From the NCBI GenBank assembly GCA_900317865.1, contig ONIK01000001.1, forward strand, positions 11,548 to 75,547: a stretch of DNA of 64,000 nt, read 5' to 3'. Within the stretch, counting starts at the first letter, position 1. Each line of letters opens with the position of its first letter. A program made the translations under genes and the position numbers. Shown in pieces: positions 57,981 through 64,000 of the stretch. The notes under the pieces are model-generated. The model made no database searches. It was not told the origin of the DNA and worked only from the letters and a program-made list of their open reading frames with translations. This DNA is from an uncultured Methanobrevibacter sp. GTDB taxonomy: Archaea; Methanobacteriota; Methanobacteria; Methanobacteriales; Methanobacteriaceae.

Positions 57981-58136
57981 CAAAAAAGTAAGGGGATGAT
58001 TACTTGTCAAATTCTCTCTTACTATTCCTTTTATATATTTTTCAAGGTATAAATTATTATATCTATTTTTCAATTTATTTTTTTGTTTAAAAATAATGGA
58101 TATTAATAATAAAGTGTGAATAGTGGTTGATTTTTC

Positions 58137-58365
58137 ATGTGCTCTGATGTTAATGTTGTTAATAAAGGTGTAAAGGTTAAATTATTATGATGATATGATA
58201 TAATGTATTCATCAAAATATTGGTAACGCTAGATTTGTAAGGAACAAATTATTAAAAGAATATCAAGATACTTTTGCTTTGTTTAAACAATACGGTTATC
58301 ATAAATTACAGTACAATTATAGAACTTTCAACACAATGCTCAGCATATTGAAATCGATGAAATAA
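58137..58365 (+). pseudogene. tnpB: TnpB N-terminal fragment (IS605 family)
   Basis: A frame from ATG 58137 gives MCSDVNVVNKGVKVKLL and then two stop codons. In another frame from about 58206 to 58365 one reads HQNIGNARFVRNKLLKEYQD, then TFALFKQYGYHKLQYNYRTF and NTMLSILKSMK before a stop. 'NIGNARFVRNKLL' is a hallmark of the TnpB N-terminal domain. The RuvC and zinc-finger parts are missing, so this is an internal deletion product, not a working nuclease. Confidence 0.8.
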
Positions 58366-58366
58366 T

Positions 58367-58466
58367 GAACCTCTGGAGCGGGGGGGATAGCACGGTAATT
58401 CTATTCTCAATAGAGAGTACTAGCCCGTGAAGTAATAATCTCGACTTCTACAAATTGAGGTAGTTC
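58367..58466 (+). ncRNA. Structured right end of the IS605 remnant, possible omega-RNA scaffold
   Basis: The 100 bp after the tnpB fragment fold into nested stems. GAACCTC (58367-58373) can pair with GAGG.. GTTC (58457-58466). CACGG (58391-58395) pairs with CCGTG (58425-58429). TCTATT (58400-58405) pairs with AATAGA (58409-58414) over a 3-nt loop. In IS605 elements this right-end region is transcribed into the omega-RNA that guides TnpB. Sequence here is more GC-rich than its surroundings, suggesting it is still structured. Confidence 0.6.
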
Positions 58467-58504
58467 AATAAAGGAATATATTTAATTTTTTTTAAAATAA
58501 TGTA

Positions 58505-58561
58505 CTTATAACTTATAACTTATAATTATAATTTTTCTTGTATAACTTATAACTTATAACT
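58505..58561. repeat. Short TTATAAC tandem repeats
   Basis: Seven-base units of TTATAAC occur in two groups, 58505-58523 and 58541-58561, just upstream of the HAD gene and downstream of the IS605 remnant. They overlap the likely promoter region of that gene. The stretch from 57827 to 58603 otherwise contains only the remnant. Confidence 0.6.
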
Positions 58562-58603
58562 ATCTCAAAACTTTTAAATATTAACAAGATTTTATTATTA
58601 AAC

Positions 58604-59398
58604 ATGAAAAAGGCTGTTGTATTTGATAATTCTGGGACATTGATTGAGCGTTATAGGGTTATTAAGGATGTTATGTCAGGAAATATTTTCACGGATATTA
58701 ATTCACTTGATTTAATTGACCAAAATGACTCTTTAGCATTGGTTGTGCTTCAATATAATACAAATAAATTGCTGGACTTAGATTCCAATACTTTGATTTC
58801 GGATGTTATTAAAGAATATGATATAGACTTTGATGTAAGTTTTACTAACTTTGAAACTACCAAAGATGAGATTAGGGAAATACTGTTAAATGAAAAATCA
58901 GCTGTTGTATCAGATATTACCGACGGCTTTCCAATTTTGAGAAAAAAAGTTCCTCAGATGGAGTTATGCAACGGATCAGCAGTTATAATTGATATGGATA
59001 TTGGAATTATAGCTTATACGATTACTTCTGCAGGCAAGTTATTTGAAGGTGTTGTTGATACAGTAGACAATTTAAAATCAAAAGGTTATGAAATATTTTT
59101 AGCTTCCGGAGATAGAAAAGGAGCTATTAACCGACTAGCTGATATGCTGGATATTAGTAAGGATAATGCCCATGGCAGTGTTTCTACTCGCGGTAAATGT
59201 AAGGTTGTAAAATCTCTCCAAGATGATGGCTATAAAGTAATGATGGTTGGAGACGGTTTAAATGATGTTTTAGCATTTAAACAGGCTGACGTTAGTGTAT
59301 TGACTGTTGAACAGCAGGAAGAAGTCTCACCTAAACTAATGGATAAAACTGACTATATCATTGAAAGCATTCGTGAAGTTAAAGATATTGATTTTTAA
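58604..59398 (+). CDS. HAD superfamily phosphatase, P-type-ATPase-like
   Basis: This 264-residue soluble protein has the HAD motifs: DNSGTLI with the nucleophile Asp8 near the N terminus, SAGKLFEGVVDTVDNLKSKGY leading to LASGDRK for motif II, a Lys in RGKCKVVKSLQDDG for motif III, and MMVGDGLNDVLAFKQADVSV for motif IV. The 'GDGLND.LAF..ADV' form is that of the catalytic domain of P-type ATPases, but there are no membrane segments, as in soluble archaeal relatives. Substrate unknown. It ends convergent with the next gene, overlapping by 4 bp. Start ATG 58604. Confidence 0.83.
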   Translation: MKKAVVFDNSGTLIERYRVIKDVMSGNIFTDINSLDLIDQNDSLALVVLQYNTNKLLDLDSNTLISDVIKEYDIDFDVSFTNFETTKDEIREILLNEKSAVVSDITDGFPILRKKVPQMELCNGSAVIIDMDIGIIAYTITSAGKLFEGVVDTVDNLKSKGYEIFLASGDRKGAINRLADMLDISKDNAHGSVSTRGKCKVVKSLQDDGYKVMMVGDGLNDVLAFKQADVSVLTVEQQEEVSPKLMDKTDYIIESIREVKDIDF

Positions 59399-60117
59399 AT
59401 AATGTTTTCAATTACCTTTTTGCTTTTTAAGATGTTATCAAAATTATTCAGCTCTATAATTCCTTTTTTGACTTTTTTCAATAACTCTAAATCTAGAGTA
59501 CCTTCACCTAATGTAATATGCTGGTCTTTTATTCCGTCATTATCGTTTAAATGGCAATAGGTTATGTCTTTTAGGTTAAGCAATTCCTCCGTATTTCCTG
59601 TTGTATTTCCATGTCCCACATCTATGGTCAAATTACATCCGCATTCGCTTTTAATCATTTCAAGTTCTTCTATTTTGTTTCCAAGAAATGCCTGACGAAC
59701 TGGCAGATTTTCAACAGAAATTATCACATTATCAGCATAGTCAACTAAATCGGAAATGCTTTCACATGCAAGTTCCAGTGCTGCTTTTCTTAGTGGCGGA
59801 TCGTTTCTGCCGATTTTACCTGCATGAAGGGTTATTGCATGAGCATTAATTTTTTCTGCATAATCTATACATTCCTTCATTTGTTTTACACTTTCAGCCC
59901 TAATGCCCTCATTTAAACTGGCTATGTTGATATCAACAGTCGGAGCATGAATTGACACTTCCAGACCACAGTCTTTAAATGCCATAGTGTTTTCCTTTTT
60001 AAAAAATGGTGATTCTCCAAGTATTTCTATCATATCAAAATTATATTTATGTGCTTTTCTGATAATTTCTAAGTTGTCGTCCATAAACATGGACAGTGTT
60101 GTGAAGCCTACTTTCAT
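59395..60117 (-). CDS. Sugar-phosphate isomerase/epimerase-like TIM barrel
   Basis: This 240-residue protein has the xylose-isomerase-like (AP endonuclease 2) fold. Metal and active-site strings are VSIHAPTVDINIASL, ITLHAGKIG, ISVENLPV, LTIDVGHGN and YCHLNDNDGIKDQHITLGEG. The sets of His, Glu and Asp suggest a divalent metal or zinc site. The 'HLNDNDG..D.H...GEG' segment is common in epimerases and in endonuclease IV alike. No particular substrate can be named. The gene diverges from the padR gene with about 70 bp between them. Confidence 0.8.
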   Translation of the reverse strand: MKVGFTTLSMFMDDNLEIIRKAHKYNFDMIEILGESPFFKKENTMAFKDCGLEVSIHAPTVDINIASLNEGIRAESVKQMKECIDYAEKINAHAITLHAGKIGRNDPPLRKAALELACESISDLVDYADNVIISVENLPVRQAFLGNKIEELEMIKSECGCNLTIDVGHGNTTGNTEELLNLKDITYCHLNDNDGIKDQHITLGEGTLDLELLKKVKKGIIELNNFDNILKSKKVIENII

Positions 60118-60186
60118 ATTTATATATTAGATTATCATATATAATAAATGTTGATATATGTCAAAATTTTACATAAGTGATAAGTT

Positions 60187-60576
60187 ATGAAAGAATTAAA
60201 TGAAAGTCATATAAAGATTTTAAAGCATTTTTCCAATGGTATAACTCATAATTTAATCTTATGGATTATTTCCAAAGGATCCATTCATGGATATGGAATC
60301 ATGAAAAAATTAGATGATTTTTTTGACTTTGGAAATGATAATTGTGAGTTAAAATCCTCCTCCAGTAAGGTTTATCCGATTTTGAGAAAAATGGAAAGCA
60401 ATGGTCTTATCCTTGGTGAATGGCAAACCGTCAATAACAAAAGGGTAAAGTATTATTCTATTACTGAAGATGGAGAAATTGTTTTAAATCATATTAAAAG
60501 TAATATGATAAATGTATTGGAAAATCCATCATGGTTATCCTTTATTGAAGATATGACTGGAAGAAAAGTTAAATAG
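60187..60576 (+). CDS. PadR family transcriptional regulator
   Basis: This 129-residue protein has the PadR winged helix: LILWIISKGSIHGYGIMKKL for the first helices, SSSSKVYPILRKMESNGLIL for recognition helix and wing, and RVKYYSITEDGEIVLNHI. The C-terminal dimer helix is short. PadR proteins often repress drug or stress exporters from the same operon and respond to hydrophobic ligands. Here the ABC exporter genes follow 10 bp downstream. The ligand is unknown. Confidence 0.9.
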   Translation: MKELNESHIKILKHFSNGITHNLILWIISKGSIHGYGIMKKLDDFFDFGNDNCELKSSSSKVYPILRKMESNGLILGEWQTVNNKRVKYYSITEDGEIVLNHIKSNMINVLENPSWLSFIEDMTGRKVK

Positions 60577-60586
60577 GAGAATTTAT

Positions 60587-61630
60587 ATGAACGCAATTGA
60601 AACAAAAAACCTTACAAAAGTTTATAAAAATTTCACTGCAGTAAATTCCCTAAATTTAGAGGTTCCTGATAATACCATTTTCGGAATGTTAGGTCCGAAT
60701 GGTGCCGGTAAAACTACAACAATCAAAATGTTAACTTGTTTAATCCAACCAACTTCTGGTGAAGCTACTGTTGGAGGTTACGATATTAAGAATAATCCTG
60801 ATGAAGTTAGAAGACTTTTAGGTATGGTGCCTCAACAGGTTAGTTTATACAAGGATTTAACAGTTATGGAAAACTCTCAACTATGCGCTGACTACTATGG
60901 AATTGATCCTAATGAAAGGGATTCTCGTATTGAAGATTTAATGGAACTTGTAGATATTAAATATGCAAAAGATAAATTAGTTTCCCAGCTGTCCGGAGGC
61001 CAAAAGCAAAAAGCTTCTCTTGTAGCTAGTCTGGTTCACAGACCCAAGATATTATTTTTGGATGAACCGACTATCGGACTTGATCCTACAACTAAAAGAA
61101 CATTGTGGGATTTAATCCGGGAATTGAATGATAATGGCCATACCATTATTTTATGTTCTCATGATATGCATGAAGTTGATATGTTATGTGATAATGTTGG
61201 AATCATTAATACAGGTAATTTGGTGGCTTATGATACGCCACAAGGCCTTAAAGATGCACTTTTGGAGTCAAACAAAAAAGAAATTTCAGATACGTTATCT
61301 CAGATTTCAGCTGAAAGTGATGTTAGCACTTCAACAAAAGAGGATGTTGATAATTTATCTTTAAGGAAAATGTCTTTTTTACTTAAAAGCAATGATGATG
61401 ATATTATCAATTCATTAAAACATAATTCTCATGTTAAAAGTATTGAAATAGCTCATAATGGTCGTGTTAATTTAAGAATTGATTATTTTGATGATGATGC
61501 TGTTAACAGTGTTTTGGATAGTGTAATTAATTCAAATGGTGTAATTAAATCAATTACAACTGAAGAACCGTCCCTTGAGGATGTTTTTATTAAATCCACA
61601 TCTGAGGTGAATGAAGATGATAGAGTTTAA
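60587..61630 (+). CDS. ABC exporter ATP-binding protein (DrrA-like)
   Basis: This 347-residue ATPase has Walker A GPNGAGKT (36-43), the Q loop near VPQQVSL (81-87), signature LSGGQKQK (135-142), Walker B ILFLDE (155-160) and the switch His in CSHDMHE (near 192). A C-terminal extension of about 120 residues, usual for DrrA/CcmA-type exporters, follows. It powers the ABC-2 membrane partner encoded next, which overlaps its end. Likely export of a drug, lipid or other hydrophobic substance. ATG 60587 follows GGAG. Confidence 0.93.
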   Translation: MNAIETKNLTKVYKNFTAVNSLNLEVPDNTIFGMLGPNGAGKTTTIKMLTCLIQPTSGEATVGGYDIKNNPDEVRRLLGMVPQQVSLYKDLTVMENSQLCADYYGIDPNERDSRIEDLMELVDIKYAKDKLVSQLSGGQKQKASLVASLVHRPKILFLDEPTIGLDPTTKRTLWDLIRELNDNGHTIILCSHDMHEVDMLCDNVGIINTGNLVAYDTPQGLKDALLESNKKEISDTLSQISAESDVSTSTKEDVDNLSLRKMSFLLKSNDDDIINSLKHNSHVKSIEIAHNGRVNLRIDYFDDDAVNSVLDSVINSNGVIKSITTEEPSLEDVFIKSTSEVNEDDRV

Positions 61631-62777
61631 AAAATTTGGATGGATGATAAAAAAAGAGTTGATTTCACTTAAAAGACACCCTGTTCGTCTGGTTTCCATT
61701 ATTGCATTCCCGATAATCATGATTTTACTTTTTGGTTATGGTATGGGTGGAGACATGACGGATTTACCTATTGTTGTTGTAAGTCAGTCTCATGGTGATT
61801 TGACAGATTTAACATTGGATACAATTAAATCAACAGAGACGTATCATGTTGTTAAAGTAATGGATGACCAGCAAAAAGCAGAAAAAATGGTGGATAATGG
61901 TGAAGTTAAAGCTGCTATTATAATGCCTAAGGATTATGATGATACAAACTCGTCGAATCAAAAAGCGGTAACGCTGTATCTGGATTCCTCAGATCAGATG
62001 GCTTCACAAATTTTGGATTCATCAACTCAGTCAATATTTTATAGATTATCCAATATGGCAGCCTCAGGCTCTGTTACTGCAGTTAGTGAAAATTCAACAG
62101 CTGCTCCAACTTTATCCCATCAGTTAAATAATTTTAAAGACGATATTAGTCTTCATATTAATAGAATCTATGGAAATATTAAATATATTGACTTTTTGGT
62201 GCCTGCAATCTTGGGTATGACTATTATGATGAGTTGTATGATGGGTATGGGTGCAACTATTGCTGGTGAAAGAGAAACCGGTGAACTGGCACGTTTATTC
62301 ATGACACCAACATCTGTAGCTACTGTTATTGGTGGAAAAATTGCTGCAAAATTACTTATTGAGCTTGTAAGAGCATTAATATTAATTTTCATGGCAATAC
62401 TGTTATTCCATGTAAGTATTAAGGGTGGTGTATTGCAGACATTCATTGTTTTAGTATTTGGAGCTCTGTGTTTTGTTGGTTTTGGTATAATGTTGTCTGC
62501 AAGAACCCAAACTCAGGAAGATTATGCCCAAATTGTCATGCCTTTTTCAATGCCTATGATGTTTGTTTCAGGAGTGTTTTATCCGATTGAAACAATGCCT
62601 TGGATTTTACAAAAATTGGCTTATATTTTCCCATTAACTTATTTAAATGATGCAATGAGAGGAATAATGCTTAAAGGTCAATCATTAGGTGATGTTTGGT
62701 TTGATTTAGTTATTCTTTTAGGTTATACTTTAGTATTCTTTATAATTGGAGTAAAAAGATTTAACAGAGATGTTTAG
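61617..62777 (+). CDS. ABC-2 type exporter permease
   Basis: This protein of about 386 residues has the DrrB/YhgE-like ABC-2 layout: a first helix (VRLVSIIAFPIIMILLFGYG), a large outer domain (about 45-190, with VVVSQSH, VKAAIIMPKDY and LYLDSSDQMASQ), then five helices starting IDFLVPAILGMTIMMSCMMG and including MPFSMPMMFVSGVFYPIETMP. The start is ATG 61617, with GAGGTG upstream inside the ATPase gene. The 14-bp overlap with the ATPase gene suggests coupled translation. Its regulator is the PadR gene two places upstream. Confidence 0.92.
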   Translation: MIEFKKFGWMIKKELISLKRHPVRLVSIIAFPIIMILLFGYGMGGDMTDLPIVVVSQSHGDLTDLTLDTIKSTETYHVVKVMDDQQKAEKMVDNGEVKAAIIMPKDYDDTNSSNQKAVTLYLDSSDQMASQILDSSTQSIFYRLSNMAASGSVTAVSENSTAAPTLSHQLNNFKDDISLHINRIYGNIKYIDFLVPAILGMTIMMSCMMGMGATIAGERETGELARLFMTPTSVATVIGGKIAAKLLIELVRALILIFMAILLFHVSIKGGVLQTFIVLVFGALCFVGFGIMLSARTQTQEDYAQIVMPFSMPMMFVSGVFYPIETMPWILQKLAYIFPLTYLNDAMRGIMLKGQSLGDVWFDLVILLGYTLVFFIIGVKRFNRDV

Positions 62778-62788
62778 GAGGTTTAATA

Positions 62789-63994
62789 ATGTATAAAAAA
62801 TTTAGTATAGCTATTGTTATTGTATTAATTTGTTTAACTCCAATTGCCGGTGCAGATTGGATTTCTTTTGGTCATGATTATACACATGCAGGATTTGTTA
62901 AAGATGAGTCTGACTTTGTTACTAACATATGGAATTTTAATTTTGGCTCACCAATTTTTTCATCTCCCGCAATCTCCGGTGACTACCTATACTTATCTTC
63001 AAGTAACGGTCAATTAAAATCAATAGATATGGAAGATGGTAGTGAAAACTGGAGCCTGGATTTAAAATCTGCTACTAATGCTACACCAATTGTGTATAAT
63101 AAGACATTGTATATAGGTAGTGAAGATTCTTTTAGTGCAATTAATGTAGAAAGTCATAATGTCATATGGGAATATTCAACTTCATCTCCAATAAGCTCAA
63201 CTCCATATTTATATGAGAATGTGGTTTATGTGGGATGTGATGATGGACATTTGTACGGATTTGATAATGAAACAGGCGATGTAAAATTCGATGTTCATTT
63301 GGATGGAAAGTTAAAGTCTTCTCCAATGGTTATTAATGATACAGCTTATATTGGATCTACCAATGGAAAATTATATGCTGTAGACATTAATTCTAAGAAT
63401 ATCGATTGGGAATACACAACAGGAGATTCAATATATTCTTCACCATCCTATGGGGATGAAAAAATATTTTTCGGAAGTGATGACGGTAATATATATGCAG
63501 TCAATGAATCTGATGGAAAATTAGAATGGAAAGTTGATTTAAACAATAGGGTTAGGTCATCTCCAACTGTAGACGAGCATGACAATAATGTTTTCATAGG
63601 TTCTGATGAAGGAAACATTTCATGTTTTGATATTAGGGATGGAATAACAAAATGGAGTCATTCTGTTGGTGGAGCTATTCAATCAACTCCCGCTTTAAAA
63701 GAAAATTTAATTGCATTCGGATCCAATAATGGAAATGCATATGTTTTAAATAAATACACTGGCTTGGAGGAGTTTAGCTATAATCCTGGAACAATATTAT
63801 TCAATTCTCCAATTACTTCATCACCGGCAATTAACGGAAACAGCTTATTCGTTGCAGGAAATGATGGATATCTATATTCCCTTAATATTGATAAACATGA
63901 AGTTCCAACTTCCGTATTTTTATATTACTCATTAGCTATTTTACTCATTGTTTTAGTGATAGCTATTGTGGTAATTCGAAAAATTAAAAAATAA
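62789..63994 (+). CDS. Secreted, membrane-anchored PQQ-like beta-propeller protein
   Basis: This 401-residue protein has a signal peptide (FSIAIVIVLICLTPIAGA) and about seven to eight repeats of roughly 40 residues. Each has the pattern 'VY.GS.DG.LYA.D...G...W.......SSP', as in VYVGCDDGHLYGFDNETGD and FFGSDDGNIYAVNESDG. A C-terminal transmembrane helix (about 372-396) is followed by basic RKIKK. The propeller thus faces outside and the tail inside. The PQQ fold here is structural; no enzyme residues are evident. It follows the exporter after 11 bp behind GGAGG, so it is probably a part of that operon, perhaps as an assembly or binding factor. Confidence 0.87.
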   Translation: MYKKFSIAIVIVLICLTPIAGADWISFGHDYTHAGFVKDESDFVTNIWNFNFGSPIFSSPAISGDYLYLSSSNGQLKSIDMEDGSENWSLDLKSATNATPIVYNKTLYIGSEDSFSAINVESHNVIWEYSTSSPISSTPYLYENVVYVGCDDGHLYGFDNETGDVKFDVHLDGKLKSSPMVINDTAYIGSTNGKLYAVDINSKNIDWEYTTGDSIYSSPSYGDEKIFFGSDDGNIYAVNESDGKLEWKVDLNNRVRSSPTVDEHDNNVFIGSDEGNISCFDIRDGITKWSHSVGGAIQSTPALKENLIAFGSNNGNAYVLNKYTGLEEFSYNPGTILFNSPITSSPAINGNSLFVAGNDGYLYSLNIDKHEVPTSVFLYYSLAILLIVLVIAIVVIRKIKK

Positions 63995-64000
63995 ATTAGT

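Noticed and set aside
58137..58365. Functional TnpB nuclease
   Set aside because: Only an N-terminal fragment with stops remains; the RuvC motifs and zinc finger are missing.
1..64000. tRNA and rRNA genes
   Set aside because: I looked for cloverleaf-like GC-rich segments ending in the usual T-arm GTTC.A..C pattern and for conserved rRNA strings and saw none. A tRNAscan run would settle it.

Overview
The window is AT-rich, densely coded archaeal DNA from a methanogen of the order Methanobacteriales, most likely a host-associated Methanobrevibacter. Supporting features are a 70-residue archaeal histone, the small subunit of DNA polymerase D, an Orc1/Cdc6 initiator, UPF0147, thiol:fumarate reductase subunit A, cobamide and F430-type chelatases, CTP-dependent riboflavin kinase, DUF2142 membrane proteins, and several adhesin-like proteins built from beta-helix and Ig-like repeats. 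All calls come from reading the sequence; no database search was possible.

Layout. 1-6.3 kb: four DUF2142 multi-spanning membrane proteins (the first cut by the window edge) and one GtrA protein, which look like a surface-glycan locus. 6.4-10.4 kb: a double-domain PurE, a UbiD-family decarboxylase, a radical SAM protein of the AmrS type, and ThiL. 10.5-15.2 kb: an Ig-repeat adhesin, a short and a tandem CbiX-type chelatase with His-rich insertions, a transposase remnant, a small secreted peptide between two copies of a 58-nt repeat, and an orphan DUF35 protein. 15.4-20.7 kb: a pair of pilin-like proteins, an MgtE transporter with a PhoU/RCK partner, CbiH, and an anchored unknown protein. 20.8-28.2 kb: an adhesin that seems to start at AUU, PolD small subunit, a class II aldolase, a hidden 51-residue ribbon-helix-helix protein, UPF0147, CbiG and CbiB.

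28.3-34.1 kb is the chromosomal replication-origin neighbourhood. Copies of the mini-ORB TTTACACTTGAAA in both orientations surround an AT-rich region upstream of orc1/cdc6, followed by pyrB, a flavodoxin-like gene, hisG and the histone. 34.2-40.4 kb: 5'-deoxyadenosine/SAH-type deaminase, TfrA, riboflavin kinase, a complete FMN riboswitch in front of ribB, a small unknown gene and a domain-permuted CobB/CobQ-like protein. 40.7-52.2 kb is a single 3,831-residue adhesin containing an exact 768-bp tandem repeat. 52.4-56.3 kb: a decayed transposase and an Ig-repeat protein ending in a putative glycosidase barrel. 56.4-64 kb: GatA, an IS605-type remnant with a TnpB fragment and a preserved structured right end, an HAD phosphatase, a TIM-barrel isomerase-like protein, and a PadR/ABC-2 exporter/beta-propeller operon.

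Two themes recur. One is investment in the cell surface: adhesins, pilin-like proteins, DUF2142/GtrA, the glycosidase-adhesin and a secreted beta-propeller. The other is tetrapyrrole and flavin cofactor synthesis scattered across small operons: CbiX/CfbA types, CbiH, CbiG, CbiB, a CobQ-like protein, RibK and RibB. Mobile elements are present only as remnants. No tRNA, rRNA or CRISPR array was seen.
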